The notes beneath the pieces were generated by a model. That model had not been told where the DNA came from, did no database searches, and was given only the letters and a program-made list of their open reading frames with translations. Below are positions 43,957-55,043 of a stretch of 64,000 nucleotides of DNA, one piece after another. Position 1 is the stretch's first letter, and each line of letters begins with the position of its first letter. The DNA comes from Cupriavidus taiwanensis. Its GTDB lineage: Bacteria > Pseudomonadota > Gammaproteobacteria > Burkholderiales > Burkholderiaceae. The position numbers and the translations under genes are program-made. The stretch is taken from the NCBI RefSeq assembly GCF_900250075.1, contig NZ_LT977070.1:1619634-1683633 (forward strand), given 5' to 3'.

Positions 43957-45381
43957 TCAGTTGAAGCGCACGTATTCGAAATCCATCGGCTGGCGGTTGA
44001 TGCCCACCGCCGGCGGGGCGATCCAGTTGGCGTACTTGCCGGGCTCGGCGACGCGGCCCATCAGCGAGGCGACGAAGGCGCGGTCTTCGTCGGTCGCCAG
44101 CCAGTCGCGCTCGCTGGCCGTCCATTCGGCGTCCGATATCAGCCTGCCGTCGGGCGAGACATGGACGTTGGCCAGCGTGCCGATCTTGCGATTGAAGGCC
44201 TTGTGCGGCACGGTCAGGCGGAACGGGATGCCGGCCTTTTCGATGACCTTGTTCCAGCGCGCCACGCCGCCCATGCTGTCCTTGATGTAGTCGTCGCGCA
44301 GCACTTCATTGAGGGCGTTGAGCATCGGCACTTCGCGCTCGCCGAGGCGCCCGTCGCGCACCTCCAGCACGCGGTAGGCCTCGCCCTTGAGCAGATGGTC
44401 GTCGGCGCGCTTGCCCTCCTCGAAGCGTCCCTTCAGCCCCGCGCTGTAGAAGGTGGCGGCGTTCGACGACTGGTCGGCGCCGAACAGGTCGATGGTGACG
44501 CTGTAGTGGAAGTTCAGGTAGCGCTGGATGGTCGGCAGGTCGATCACGCCGGCGGCGCGCACCTCGGCCGGGTCGTCGATGCCGCGCTCGCGCATGACCT
44601 CGCAGGTGCGCTGGATCACGCGCGATACGCCCGATTCGCCGACGAACATGTGGTGCGCTTCCTCGGTCAGCATGAAGCGCGTGGTGCGCGCCAGCGGATC
44701 GAAGCCGGACTCGGCCAGCGCGCACAGCTGGAACTTGCCGTCGCGGTCGGTGAAATAGGTGAACATGAAGAACGACAGCCAGTCCGGCGTGCGTTCGTTG
44801 AAGGCGCCGAGGATGCGCGGGTTGTCCTGGTCGCCGGAGCGGCGCTCCAGCAGCGCCTCGGCTTCCTCGCGGCCGTCGCGGCCGAAATAGCGGTGCAGCA
44901 GGTACACCATCGCCCACAGGTGGCGGCCTTCCTCGACGTTGACCTGGAACAGGTTGCGCAGGTCGTACAAGCTGGGCGCGGTCAGCCCGAGGTGGCGCTG
45001 CTGCTCGACCGAGGCGGGCTCGGTGTCGCCCTGGGTCACGATGATGCGGCGCAGGTTGGCGCGGTGCTCGCCCGGCACCTCCTGCCACGCGGCCTCGCCC
45101 TTGTGCTCGCCGAAGTGGATGCGGCGCTCGGGATCGGCCGGCTGCAGGAAGATGCCCCAGCGGTAGTCCGGCATCCTGACGTGGTCGAAATGCGCCCAGC
45201 CCGATGGATCGACCGACACCGCGGTGCGCAGGTACACCTCGAAGTCGTGCGAGCCATCGGGCCCCATGTCGCGCCACCAGTCGAGGAAGGCGGGTTGCCA
45301 GTGCTCGAGCGCGCGCTGCAGCGCGCGGTCGTCGGACAGGTTGACGTTGTTGGGGATCTTCTGGCTGTAGTCGATGCTCAC
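43957..45381 (-). CDS. boxB: Benzoyl-CoA 2,3-epoxidase oxygenase component BoxB
   Basis: A 474-residue di-iron monooxygenase that epoxidises benzoyl-CoA. Iron ligand candidates are Glu150/Glu151 and His154 in NVEEGRHLW and Glu240/Glu241 and His243 in [11 protein letters not shown]. The start is a GTG at 45381, with AGGAGA upstream. The frame runs open far upstream through boxC, so an automated caller may extend it wrongly. It lies between boxC (29 bp upstream) and boxA. Confidence 0.95.
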   Translation of the reverse strand: MSIDYSQKIPNNVNLSDDRALQRALEHWQPAFLDWWRDMGPDGSHDFEVYLRTAVSVDPSGWAHFDHVRMPDYRWGIFLQPADPERRIHFGEHKGEAAWQEVPGEHRANLRRIIVTQGDTEPASVEQQRHLGLTAPSLYDLRNLFQVNVEEGRHLWAMVYLLHRYFGRDGREEAEALLERRSGDQDNPRILGAFNERTPDWLSFFMFTYFTDRDGKFQLCALAESGFDPLARTTRFMLTEEAHHMFVGESGVSRVIQRTCEVMRERGIDDPAEVRAAGVIDLPTIQRYLNFHYSVTIDLFGADQSSNAATFYSAGLKGRFEEGKRADDHLLKGEAYRVLEVRDGRLGEREVPMLNALNEVLRDDYIKDSMGGVARWNKVIEKAGIPFRLTVPHKAFNRKIGTLANVHVSPDGRLISDAEWTASERDWLATDEDRAFVASLMGRVAEPGKYANWIAPPAVGINRQPMDFEYVRFN

Positions 45382-45410
45382 GTCCTGGTCTCCTGTGTCT
45401 TGCGGGCGCG

Positions 45411-47108
<1,698 letters not shown>

Positions 47109-47122
47109 GGCTGTCTCCAGAG

Positions 47123-47181
47123 TGCACTATCGTGCCTTGCGGCTTTTGATGAAATATAGTGCATGGAGACGGGTGGTGCAA
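47123..47181 (-). promoter_or_regulatory. boxC: boxCBA promoter with TGCA-bearing operator repeats
   Basis: On the minus strand there is TTGCAC (47176-47181), a 17-nt spacer and TATATT (47153-47158). TGCA lies in the -35 box, in ATAGTGCA (47156-47163) overlapping the -10 box, and in the inverted copy TGCACTAT (47123-47130) downstream. ATAGTGCA recurs at 48279-48286 in the other box promoter. TGCA-containing sites are known for the BzdR/BoxR regulators. Confidence 0.65.
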
Positions 47182-47210
47182 CGTCTTTGTCGGCCTGCGC
47201 CGGGGCAGCT

Positions 47211-48158
47211 TCAGGCGCCCGCGGCCTCCAGCCGGGCGCGCAGTTGCTGCAGCGAGGCGGCGGCGTCCTGGCCGCTGGTGTCGATCGACAGGTCGGCCCG
47301 GTCATACAGCGGCGCGCGCGCTTCGAGGATGCGGCGCAGGTCGGCCATGGCCTCGCGGTTGCCTTCCATCGGCCGCATGTCGCCCTGGGCCACCACGCGC
47401 GCCATGTGCTCTTCGGGCGAGGTGCGCACCCAGATGGTGTAGCACTGCGCCAGCAGCAGGTTGAAGGTGGCCGGCTCCGACACCAGGCTGCCGGGGGTGG
47501 CCAGCACCATGCGGTCGTGCTCGCGCAGGGTCCGCTCCAGTGCGCGCATTTCGTAGCGGCGATAGGCAGCCTGCCCGTACAGCGAGTGGATCTCGGACAG
47601 GCTGGCGCCTGCTTCCTGCTCGATCACGGTATTCAGTTCGACGAAGGGCACGTCGCGCACCGCGGCGAGCGCGCGCCCCAGCGTCGACTTGCCGGCGCCG
47701 CGCAGACCGATCAGCGCGATGCGGCGGTGGCGCGCATCGCCTGACTGTTCCGGCGCCAGCGCATGGCGGCAGGCTTCGCGTACGCGCGCAAGGTCGCCGG
47801 CTGGCAATTGCGCCAGCCACTGCACCATCTGCGCGAATTCGGACGCCTGCTGGCCGTTGAGGGTGTCCACCTCGGCCAGCACCACCGGCAATGGCACATC
47901 GAGCGCGCGCGCCACCTGCCGCAGCAGCAGCACCGAGGCATTGCCGGTGCCGGTTTCCAGATTGGCCAGGTAGCGTTCGGACACGGCCGCGCCGCGCGCC
48001 AGGTCCTTGCGCGACATGCCGCGCGACGCGCGCAGCGAACGGATGCGCTCGCCCAGCCGGGTCAGGTAGGGGTCGCGTTCGGCGTTGGCAGCGGGCGCGG
48101 CATGGGTGTCGGCCTCGGCGGCGCTGGCGGCGGGCAGCGGTGCGGAATCGCGGCGCAT
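47211..48158 (-). CDS. boxR: BoxR-type regulator: HTH fused to shikimate-kinase-like domain
   Basis: A 315-residue regulator. An Xre-type HTH (about 31-95, with MSRKDLARGAAVSERYLANLETG) is joined by a linker to a shikimate-kinase-like domain with Walker A GLRGAGKST (151-159). In Azoarcus, BzdR and BoxR use this domain to bind benzoyl-CoA and release DNA. It is upstream of boxCBA on the same strand and divergent from the benzoate-CoA ligase gene, so it can control both promoters. The start at 48158 excludes an upstream frame that would run over the promoter. Confidence 0.92.
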   Translation of the reverse strand: MRRDSAPLPAASAAEADTHAAPAANAERDPYLTRLGERIRSLRASRGMSRKDLARGAAVSERYLANLETGTGNASVLLLRQVARALDVPLPVVLAEVDTLNGQQASEFAQMVQWLAQLPAGDLARVREACRHALAPEQSGDARHRRIALIGLRGAGKSTLGRALAAVRDVPFVELNTVIEQEAGASLSEIHSLYGQAAYRRYEMRALERTLREHDRMVLATPGSLVSEPATFNLLLAQCYTIWVRTSPEEHMARVVAQGDMRPMEGNREAMADLRRILEARAPLYDRADLSIDTSGQDAAASLQQLRARLEAAGA

Positions 48159-48278
48159 GGTGTCGGTCGGGGTTGGAGGCGGCCAATGAAGGCTCGGGCA
48201 AAAGCAGGGGCGCATTATACGTTCAGCGGGGTCGCACCAAGTGGTGCCGGAGGCGGCTGCGTCCGCGAACCCTGTCCT

Positions 48279-48330
48279 ATAGTGCATTCCCTTGGTTGCA
48301 TAATAGTTGATGTGAAATAAAATGCATCAA
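48279..48330 (+). promoter_or_regulatory. bclA: Divergent boxR-bclA promoter region
   Basis: On the plus strand there is TTGCAT (48296-48301), a 16-nt spacer and TAAAAT (48318-48323), upstream of the ligase gene. TGCA occurs at 48283-48286 (within ATAGTGCA), 48297-48300 (in the -35 box) and 48323-48326 (at the -10 end). This parallels the boxC promoter and suggests BoxR binding. The leader to the ATG at 48440 is about 110 nt. The promoter for boxR on the other strand is not clear. Confidence 0.6.
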
Positions 48331-48439
48331 CAAGCGGATTCCGGCTGCATTCCGGCCGGTTCCCATAACAGCGACTGGCCTGGCGCCGGCGCGCACCCGC
48401 GGTGGCGGGTCGCGGCGCGCGACCCCGAGGAGTGCAGAC

Positions 48440-50047
48440 ATGACGCCCCCCACCCTTGCCGCGGCCGGCACCCCTGGTGCCATTGCGGCGCTGCCGTCAC
48501 GCTATAACGCCGCCGACGACCTGCTGTCGCGCAACCTCGCGGCCGGCCGCGGGGCCAAGACCGCTTATCGCGACGACACCACCGCGCTGACCTACGCCGA
48601 GCTCGACGAGCGGGCCCGCCGCTTCGCCGGCGCGCTGCGCGCGGCCGGCTTGCGCCAGGAAGAGCGCCTGTTGCTGTGCGCGCTGGATACGGTCGATTTT
48701 CCCGTGGTGTTCCTCGGCTGCCTGCTGGCCGGCGTGGTGCCGGTGGCGGTCAATACCCTGCTGACGGCCGACGACTACGCCTACATGCTCGAACACAGTG
48801 GCGCACGCGCGGTGGTGGTGTCCGAGCCGCTGCTGCAGGTGATGCAGGCCGCGATCGACAAGAGCGGGCTGTCGCCGACCGTGATCCAGGCCGCACCGCA
48901 CGCCGGCGCCGCACCGTCGTGCAGCGTCGGCGCGATGCTGGCGCGCACGCGCACACCGGCAACGACTGCGCGCACCGGGCCCGACGACATGGCGTTCTGG
49001 CTCTACTCGTCCGGCTCGACCGGCCGGCCCAAGGGCACCGTGCATACCCACGCCAACCTGTTCCATACCGCCGACCTCTATGCACGGCAAGTGCTGGGCA
49101 TTGGCGAGGACGACGTGGTGTTCTCCGCGGCCAAGCTGTTCTTTGCCTACGGGCTGGGCAACGCGCTGACCTTCCCGATGTCGGTCGGCGCCACCACCGT
49201 GCTTATGGCCGAGCGGCCCACGCCCGCGGCCGTGTTCAAACGGCTGTGCGAGCACAAGCCGACGCTGTTCTGCGGCGTGCCGACACTGTTCGCCGGCATG
49301 CTGGCCGCGCCCGAGCTGCCGGCGCGAGCGCAGGTGGCCTTGCGCGTATGCACCTCGGCCGGCGAGGCGCTGCCGCGCGATATCGGCGAACGCTTCCTGG
49401 CGCATTTCGGCTGCGACATCCTCGACGGCATCGGCTCCACCGAGATGCTGCATATCTTCCTGTCGAACCGGCCGGGCGCGGTGCGCTACGGCACCACCGG
49501 CGTGCCGGTCCCCGGTTACGAAATCAGGCTGCTCGACGAGCAGGGCCAGCCCTGCGCCGCCGGCGAGATCGGCGAGCTCTACATCAAGGGCCCGAGCGCC
49601 GCGCTGATGTACTGGTGCAACCGCGACAAGAGCCGCGAGACCTTTGTCGGCGCCTGGACCCGCAGCGGCGACAAGTACCTGTGCGATGCGGACGGCTACT
49701 ACACCTACGCCGGCCGCAGCGACGACATGCTCAAGGTCGGCGGCATCTACGTCTCGCCGTTCGAGGTCGAGGCCGCGCTGGCCCAGCATCCGGCCGTGCT
49801 GGAAGCAGCGGTGATCGGCGTGACGGACGCCGACGAACTGGTCAAGCCCAAGGCCTTCGTGGTACTGCGCCCCGGCCAGCAATGGCACGACGGCATGGCG
49901 GCGGAACTGCAGGCCTTCATCAAGTCGCGCCTGGCGCCGTACAAGTACCCGCGCCAGATCGAATGCGTGCCGGAACTGCCCAAGACTGCGACCGGCAAGA
50001 TCCAGCGCTTCCGCCTGCGCCAGCGCGAGCAGGCCGTGCGCGGCTGA
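48440..50047 (+). CDS. bclA: Benzoate-CoA ligase
   Basis: A 535-residue AMP-forming acyl-CoA synthetase that activates benzoate with ATP and CoA. Motifs are YSSGSTGRPKGTVHTH (P-loop-like), GIGSTEMLHIFLSN, YTYAGRSDDMLKVGGIYVSP (hinge) and the C-terminal acylation lysine in PKTATGKIQRF. The residue pattern around LFFAYGLGNALTFP is that of the BadA/BclA benzoate branch. GAGGAG lies about 10 nt upstream of the ATG. It leads a plus-strand operon with a hydrolase and a Liv-type transporter. Confidence 0.94.
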   Translation: MTPPTLAAAGTPGAIAALPSRYNAADDLLSRNLAAGRGAKTAYRDDTTALTYAELDERARRFAGALRAAGLRQEERLLLCALDTVDFPVVFLGCLLAGVVPVAVNTLLTADDYAYMLEHSGARAVVVSEPLLQVMQAAIDKSGLSPTVIQAAPHAGAAPSCSVGAMLARTRTPATTARTGPDDMAFWLYSSGSTGRPKGTVHTHANLFHTADLYARQVLGIGEDDVVFSAAKLFFAYGLGNALTFPMSVGATTVLMAERPTPAAVFKRLCEHKPTLFCGVPTLFAGMLAAPELPARAQVALRVCTSAGEALPRDIGERFLAHFGCDILDGIGSTEMLHIFLSNRPGAVRYGTTGVPVPGYEIRLLDEQGQPCAAGEIGELYIKGPSAALMYWCNRDKSRETFVGAWTRSGDKYLCDADGYYTYAGRSDDMLKVGGIYVSPFEVEAALAQHPAVLEAAVIGVTDADELVKPKAFVVLRPGQQWHDGMAAELQAFIKSRLAPYKYPRQIECVPELPKTATGKIQRFRLRQREQAVRG

Positions 50048-50060
50048 ACTTCCTTAACCG

Positions 50061-50897
50061 ATGCAACCAGACAAGATGTCCATGCCCAGCAGCCTGGTCG
50101 AGATTCCGTTCGACAACCGCCGCATCCAGATCGAATATCAGTGGCTGCGCCCGCAGCGCGCGCAGCGCCCGCTGGTGGTGTTTTTGCACGAGGGCCTGGG
50201 CTCGGTCAGCATGTGGCGCGACTTTCCGCTGGACTTCTGCGAGGCCGGCGATTACCGCGGGCTGGTGTTTTCCCGCTACGGCTACGGTCGCTCCACGCCG
50301 CGGCCGCACGACGAGAAGTGGCGCCCCGATTTCATGCACCGGCAGGCGCGCGAGGCGTTGCCCGCGCTGTTCGATGCGCTCGAAATCGGACCCGGCCGCG
50401 CGCACGGCATACCCTGGCTGCTCGGCCACAGCGACGGCGGCTCGATCGCGCTGATCCACGCTGCCAGCTTTGCGCGTGCGGTGGCGGGCATCACCGTGCT
50501 GGCGCCCCATATCGTGGTCGAAGACCTGTCGGTGCAAAGCATCGCGGCGACGCGGCAGGCCTATCTCGAAACCGACCTGCGCGAGCGGCTGGCGCGCCAC
50601 CACGCGGATGTCGATTCGGCGTTCTGGGGCTGGAACGATATCTGGCTCGACCCCGAATTCCGCGCCTGGGACCTGCGGCCGCTGCTGTCCGGCATCCAAT
50701 GCCCGGTGCTGGCGGTGCAGGGCGAGGACGACGAGTACGGCACCATGGCGCAGATCGAGGGTATCCATCGATATGCCCCCCAGACCACCTTGCTTAAACT
50801 CGCGCGATGCGGACATTCGCCCCATCGCGACCAAAAAGATCCGTTGACGCTGGCCGCGGTTAGGCATATAAACGCATATACTTCAAACCTAAAATAA
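50061..50897 (+). CDS. Alpha/beta-fold hydrolase of the benzoate operon
   Basis: A 278-residue serine hydrolase. The nucleophile elbow is GHSDGGS, and the Asp region (VQGEDDEYG) and His (CGHSPHRD) follow in order. Similar genes often accompany box or benzoate-CoA ligase genes. Possible jobs are thioester proofreading (benzoyl-CoA hydrolysis) or ring/lactone hydrolysis, and neither is established. It begins 13 bp after the ligase stop. No ribosome site is visible for the ATG at 50061, and ATGs at 50076 and 50082 are alternatives. Translational coupling to the ligase may compensate. Confidence 0.82.
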   Translation: MQPDKMSMPSSLVEIPFDNRRIQIEYQWLRPQRAQRPLVVFLHEGLGSVSMWRDFPLDFCEAGDYRGLVFSRYGYGRSTPRPHDEKWRPDFMHRQAREALPALFDALEIGPGRAHGIPWLLGHSDGGSIALIHAASFARAVAGITVLAPHIVVEDLSVQSIAATRQAYLETDLRERLARHHADVDSAFWGWNDIWLDPEFRAWDLRPLLSGIQCPVLAVQGEDDEYGTMAQIEGIHRYAPQTTLLKLARCGHSPHRDQKDPLTLAAVRHINAYTSNLK

Positions 50898-51021
50898 TTC
50901 GGCTTCCCGCCGATTGCGCAGGGGTTCCCGGTGCCAGATGCGCCGCCGGCGGCCCATGGCAAAGGCAGGGGTGACCGGCAACGGTCCAGCGAGCCAACCG
51001 GCTTGACCACCAGGAGACACC

Positions 51022-52227
51022 ATGCGTCGCTTCCCACCGCGCAGGCTTGCGCCTGCCTGCCTTGCCGTCGCCACCGTCTTTGCCATGGCCGGCGCGTCCG
51101 CGCAGACCGCGGCCCCCGCGACCGGCGCCCCCGCCGGCGGCAAGATCAAGGTCGGCTTCATGCTGCCGTACACCGGCACCTACGCCGCGCTGGGCAACGC
51201 CATCGAAAACGGCTTCCGCATGTACGTGCAGCAGCAGGGCGGCAAGCTGGGCGGGCGCGAGATCGAGTACTTCAAGGTCGACGACGAGTCCGATCCGGCC
51301 AAGGCGCCGGAGAATGCCACCAAGCTGGTCAAGCGCGACCAGGTCGACGTGGTGGTCGGCACGGTGCATTCCGGCGTGCAGATGGGCATCGTCAAGGTGG
51401 CCAAGGAAAACAACACGCTGCTGATCATTCCCAACGCCGGCGTCGACGAGGCCACCGGACCGCTGTGCGGGCCCAACATCTTCCGCACCTCGTTCTCGAA
51501 CTGGCAGCCGGGCTATGCCATGGGCCAGGTGCTGGGCGAGCGCGGCCTGAAGAAGGTGGTGACGCTGACCTGGAAATACGCTGCCGGCGAGCAGTCGGTC
51601 AAGGGCTTCAAGGAGGCGTTCGAGGCCAAGGGCGGCAAGGTGGTGAAGGAGCTGAGCCTGCCGTTCCCCAATGTCGAGTTCCAGGCGCTGATCACCGAAG
51701 TGGCATCGCTCAAGCCCGATGCCGTGTTCGTGTTCTTTGCCGGCGGCGGCGCGGTCAAGTTCGTCAAGGACTGGGCCGCGGCCGGGCTGAAGGACAAGAT
51801 TCCGCTTTATGGCTCGGGCTTCCTGACCGACGGCACGCTCGAGGCGCAGGGCAACGCCGCGCAGGGCCTGGAGACCACGCTGCATTACGCCGACGGCCTG
51901 AGCAACGCGCGCGACAAGAATTTCCGCCTGGACTACGCCAAGACCTACAAGCTGCAGCCCGACGTGTACGCGGTGCAGGGCTACGATGCCGCGCAGCTGC
52001 TGGCGGCCGGCGCGACCGCCGTGAAGGGCGACATGACGCGCAAGGCCGACCTGTACAAGGCCATGGGCGGTGCCCGGATCGACAGCCCGCGCGGCACCTT
52101 CACGCTGTCCAAGGCGCACAACCCGGTGCAGGACTTCTACCTGCGCAAGGTTGACGGGCGCGAGAACAAGGTCAGTGCGGTGGCGGTGAAGGCGCTGGCC
52201 GATCCGGCGCGCGGCTGCCGGCTGTAA
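51022..52227 (+). CDS. Liv-type ABC transporter, substrate-binding protein (probable benzoate uptake)
   Basis: A 401-residue periplasmic binding protein of the Leu/Ile/Val class. The signal peptide is about 1-28 (VATVFAMAGASAQ), then a short Ala/Pro spacer, then KVGFMLPYTGTYAALGNAIENGF. Two-lobe landmarks are VDVVVGTVHSGVQMG and FRTSFSNWQPGYAMG. Placed directly after the benzoate-CoA ligase and hydrolase and followed by a complete set of Liv permeases and ATPases, it most likely captures benzoate or a related aromatic acid. AGGAGA precedes the ATG. Confidence 0.9.
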   Translation: MRRFPPRRLAPACLAVATVFAMAGASAQTAAPATGAPAGGKIKVGFMLPYTGTYAALGNAIENGFRMYVQQQGGKLGGREIEYFKVDDESDPAKAPENATKLVKRDQVDVVVGTVHSGVQMGIVKVAKENNTLLIIPNAGVDEATGPLCGPNIFRTSFSNWQPGYAMGQVLGERGLKKVVTLTWKYAAGEQSVKGFKEAFEAKGGKVVKELSLPFPNVEFQALITEVASLKPDAVFVFFAGGGAVKFVKDWAAAGLKDKIPLYGSGFLTDGTLEAQGNAAQGLETTLHYADGLSNARDKNFRLDYAKTYKLQPDVYAVQGYDAAQLLAAGATAVKGDMTRKADLYKAMGGARIDSPRGTFTLSKAHNPVQDFYLRKVDGRENKVSAVAVKALADPARGCRL

Positions 52228-52328
52228 GCGCTTCAACACCCGCGTGTTTGCGCCCCTCTCCCAGGCGCGGGAGAGGGAGCTTGCCACCAGCATGCGTGGC
52301 GCTATCGGTTCCTTGATGTATTGCCCGC

Positions 52329-53195
52329 ATGGACATCGTCTCCTTCCTCATCCAGTGCCTGAACAGCGTCCAGTACGGCCTGCTGCTATTCCTGGTCGCC
52401 AGCGGCCTGACGCTGATCTTCGGCATCATGGGCGTGATCAACCTGGCCCACGGCAGCTTCTACATGCTGGGCGCCTACCTGGCCTTCACGCTGGCCGGGC
52501 TGACCGGCAATCTGTTCATCGCCATCCCGCTGGGCATCGTGCTGGCGGTGGCGTTCGGCTATGTGCTGGAGTGGGCCTTCTTCAGCTACCTGTACGAGCG
52601 CGACCACCTGCAGCAGGTGCTGATGACCTATGGCCTGATCCTGGTGTTCGAGGAGCTGCGCAGCATCCTGGTCGGCGATGACGTGCACGGGGTGCAGGTG
52701 CCGGCGCTGCTCGACGGCGCGCTGCCGATCGGCAATGACATGACGTATCCCGTGTACCGCCTGTTCATCTCCGCCATCTGCCTGGTGGTGGCGCTGGCGA
52801 TGTACTACGTGATCCGCCGCACGCGCCTGGGCATGATGATCCGCGCCGGCGCCACCAACCGCGAGATGGTGCAGTCGCTTGGCATCAATATCACCGTGCT
52901 GTACCGCTTTGTGTTCGCGCTCGGCGTGGCGCTGGCGGTGCTGGCCGGCATGATCGCCGCGCCGGTGTCGTCGGTCTATCCGGGCATGGGCGGGCAGGTG
53001 CTGATCGTCTGCTTCGTGGTGGTGGTGATCGGCGGCATCGGCTCGGTCAAGGGCGCGCTGGTGGCGTCGCTGTTGCTGGGCTTTGTCGATACCTTCGGCA
53101 AGGTGTTCTGGCAGGAGGCAGCCGGCGTGCTGATCTACCTGCTGATGGCGGTGATCCTGCTGTGGAAGCCGCAGGGGCTGTTCAAGGCGGGGTGA
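52329..53195 (+). CDS. Liv-type ABC transporter permease (LivH-like)
   Basis: A 288-residue inner-membrane protein with about eight hydrophobic segments, of standard LivH length. The N-terminal LNSVQYGLLLFLVASGLTLIFGIMGVINLAHG and the later VVVVIGGIGSVKGALVASLLLG (coupling region) are typical of LivH. It follows the binding protein by 101 bp and is 1 nt from the LivM-like gene. Part of the probable benzoate importer. Confidence 0.92.
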   Translation: MDIVSFLIQCLNSVQYGLLLFLVASGLTLIFGIMGVINLAHGSFYMLGAYLAFTLAGLTGNLFIAIPLGIVLAVAFGYVLEWAFFSYLYERDHLQQVLMTYGLILVFEELRSILVGDDVHGVQVPALLDGALPIGNDMTYPVYRLFISAICLVVALAMYYVIRRTRLGMMIRAGATNREMVQSLGINITVLYRFVFALGVALAVLAGMIAAPVSSVYPGMGGQVLIVCFVVVVIGGIGSVKGALVASLLLGFVDTFGKVFWQEAAGVLIYLLMAVILLWKPQGLFKAG

Positions 53196-53196
53196 C

Positions 53197-54276
53197 ATGA
53201 ATCCGACGACATTGCCGGCGCGCCGGCACGCTGCGCGCAACGCCACGCTGGCCACCGCGCTGGGCTGGGTGGTGGCTTTCGCGGTGCTGGCCGGGCTGCC
53301 GCTGCTGCTGACCGCGGACAGCCACAAGTTCTATATCGAGCTGCTCAGCAAGGTGATGATCATGGCGATCTTCGCGCTCTCGCTGCAGCTGCTGATCGGC
53401 TACACCGGGCTGGTCAGCCTGGGCCATGCCGCCTATTTCGCCATGGCCGCCTACGCCACCGCCATGCTGGCGCCGCAGAGCGGCCCTGGCAACGGCTGGG
53501 TGCTGCTGGCCGGCGCGCTGGCGGCATCGGCCGCGCTGGCGCTGGTGGTGGGCGCGCTGGTGCTGCGCACGCGCGGCGTGTATTTCATCATGGTGACGCT
53601 GGCGTTCGCGCAGATGGTGTACTTCGTGTTCCACGACACCAAGGTCGCGGGCGGCAGCGACGGCACCTATATCTACTTCCGTCCGGAATTCCCCGTGCCC
53701 GGCGAGCACCTGCTGACGGTGAACGACCCGATGCACTTCTACTGGCTGGTGTGGCTGGGCCTGGTGGCGACCGTGGCGGTGCTGATGCTGGTGCTGCGCT
53801 CGCGCTTCGGCCACGCGCTGGTCGGCATCCGCCACAACGAGCAGCGCATGCGCGCGGCCGGCTATGCCACCTATCGCTACCAGCTTGGTGCCTTTGTCGC
53901 GGGCGGGCTGCTGGCGGGCCTGGCCGGGTTTCTCTATGCGATCCAGTTCGGCTTCGTCAATCCGGAAATCGCGTCGTGGCATCAGTCCGGCAACGCCATG
54001 CTGATGGTGATCCTGGGCGGCGTCGGCAGCCTCGCCGGCGCGGTGCTGGGCGCGTTCTCGTTCGTGCTGCTGGCCGAGTGGTTCAGTACCCTGACCAAGC
54101 ACTGGCAGCTGCTGATGGGCGGCTTCATCATTGTCGCGGTGGCGCTGCTGCCGCGCGGGCTGGTGAGCCTGCCGTCGGTGCTGCGGCACGGACGCCGGCG
54201 CCGCCGCAATGGCGATGCCGGCTCTGGCACCGACGAAGCCGCCGCCGAGCCGCGCAGCCATACGGAGGCCGCATGA
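53197..54276 (+). CDS. Liv-type ABC transporter permease (LivM-like)
   Basis: A 359-residue membrane protein with about nine hydrophobic segments. LQLLIGYTGLVSLGHAAYFAMAAY and the coupling stretch MLMVILGGVGSLAGAVLGAF are typical of LivM. The C-terminal tail (RHGRRRRRNGDAG...) is long, charged and cytosolic. Its stop overlaps the ATG of the first ATPase gene (ATGA, 54273-54276). Confidence 0.92.
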   Translation: MNPTTLPARRHAARNATLATALGWVVAFAVLAGLPLLLTADSHKFYIELLSKVMIMAIFALSLQLLIGYTGLVSLGHAAYFAMAAYATAMLAPQSGPGNGWVLLAGALAASAALALVVGALVLRTRGVYFIMVTLAFAQMVYFVFHDTKVAGGSDGTYIYFRPEFPVPGEHLLTVNDPMHFYWLVWLGLVATVAVLMLVLRSRFGHALVGIRHNEQRMRAAGYATYRYQLGAFVAGGLLAGLAGFLYAIQFGFVNPEIASWHQSGNAMLMVILGGVGSLAGAVLGAFSFVLLAEWFSTLTKHWQLLMGGFIIVAVALLPRGLVSLPSVLRHGRRRRRNGDAGSGTDEAAAEPRSHTEAA

Positions 54277-55043
54277 ACGCGCCCGCCACCCCTATCCTGG
54301 AGGCGCAGCAGCTGACGCGCCGCTTCGGCGGCCTGACCGCCGTGGCGGGGGTCGACCTGACGCTGGCGCTGCATGAGATCCACGCCGTGATCGGCACCAA
54401 CGGCGCCGGCAAGTCGACCCTGATCAATATGCTGTCCGGCGAATTGCCGCCTTCCTCGGGCCGGCTGCGCCTGAAGGGCGAGGACGTGACCGGCTGGTCG
54501 CAGCCGCGCCTGGCGCGCCATGGCGTGGGGCGCAGCTACCAGCGCAACAACATCTTCCTGCCGCTGACGGTGCGCGAGAACTGCCGGCTGGCGGCGCAGT
54601 CGCGCGCGCAGCGCGCCTGGCGGCTGTGGGAGAGCGCCCAGGGCTGCCGCACCGCCGCGACGCTGGCCGACGAGGCGATGGAGCGGGCCGGGCTGGAGCA
54701 CCTGGCGGAGCGGCGCGCCAGCGACCTTGCGCACGGGCAGAAGCGCCAGCTGGAAGTGGCGATGTGCCTGGCCACGCAGCCGGTCGCGCTGCTGCTGGAC
54801 GAGCCGCTGGCGGGCATGGGCGCGGAAGAGTCGGCGCGGATGCTGGCGCTGCTGCGCGGCCTGCGCGAAGGCCACGCCATCCTGCTGGTGGAGCATGACA
54901 TGGACGCGGTGTTCTCGGTCGCGGACCGCATCACCGTGATGGTCAACGGCGCCGTGATCGCCACCGGCAGCCCGCAGGCGATCCGCACCAACCACGAAGT
55001 CCAGGTGGCCTACCTGGGCGAGGAAGAGGACGAGGCCGCATGA
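54273..55043 (+). CDS. Liv-type ABC transporter ATPase (LivG-like)
   Basis: A 256-residue ATPase. Walker A GTNGAGKST, signature DLAHGQKRQLEV (SGG replaced by AHG, as usual in LivG), Walker B VALLLDEPLAGMG and switch VEHDMDAVF are visible. The start at 54273 overlaps the permease stop. The stop overlaps the next ATPase start (ATGA, 55040-55043), so the three genes are translated as a unit. Confidence 0.93.
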   Translation: MNAPATPILEAQQLTRRFGGLTAVAGVDLTLALHEIHAVIGTNGAGKSTLINMLSGELPPSSGRLRLKGEDVTGWSQPRLARHGVGRSYQRNNIFLPLTVRENCRLAAQSRAQRAWRLWESAQGCRTAATLADEAMERAGLEHLAERRASDLAHGQKRQLEVAMCLATQPVALLLDEPLAGMGAEESARMLALLRGLREGHAILLVEHDMDAVFSVADRITVMVNGAVIATGSPQAIRTNHEVQVAYLGEEEDEAA

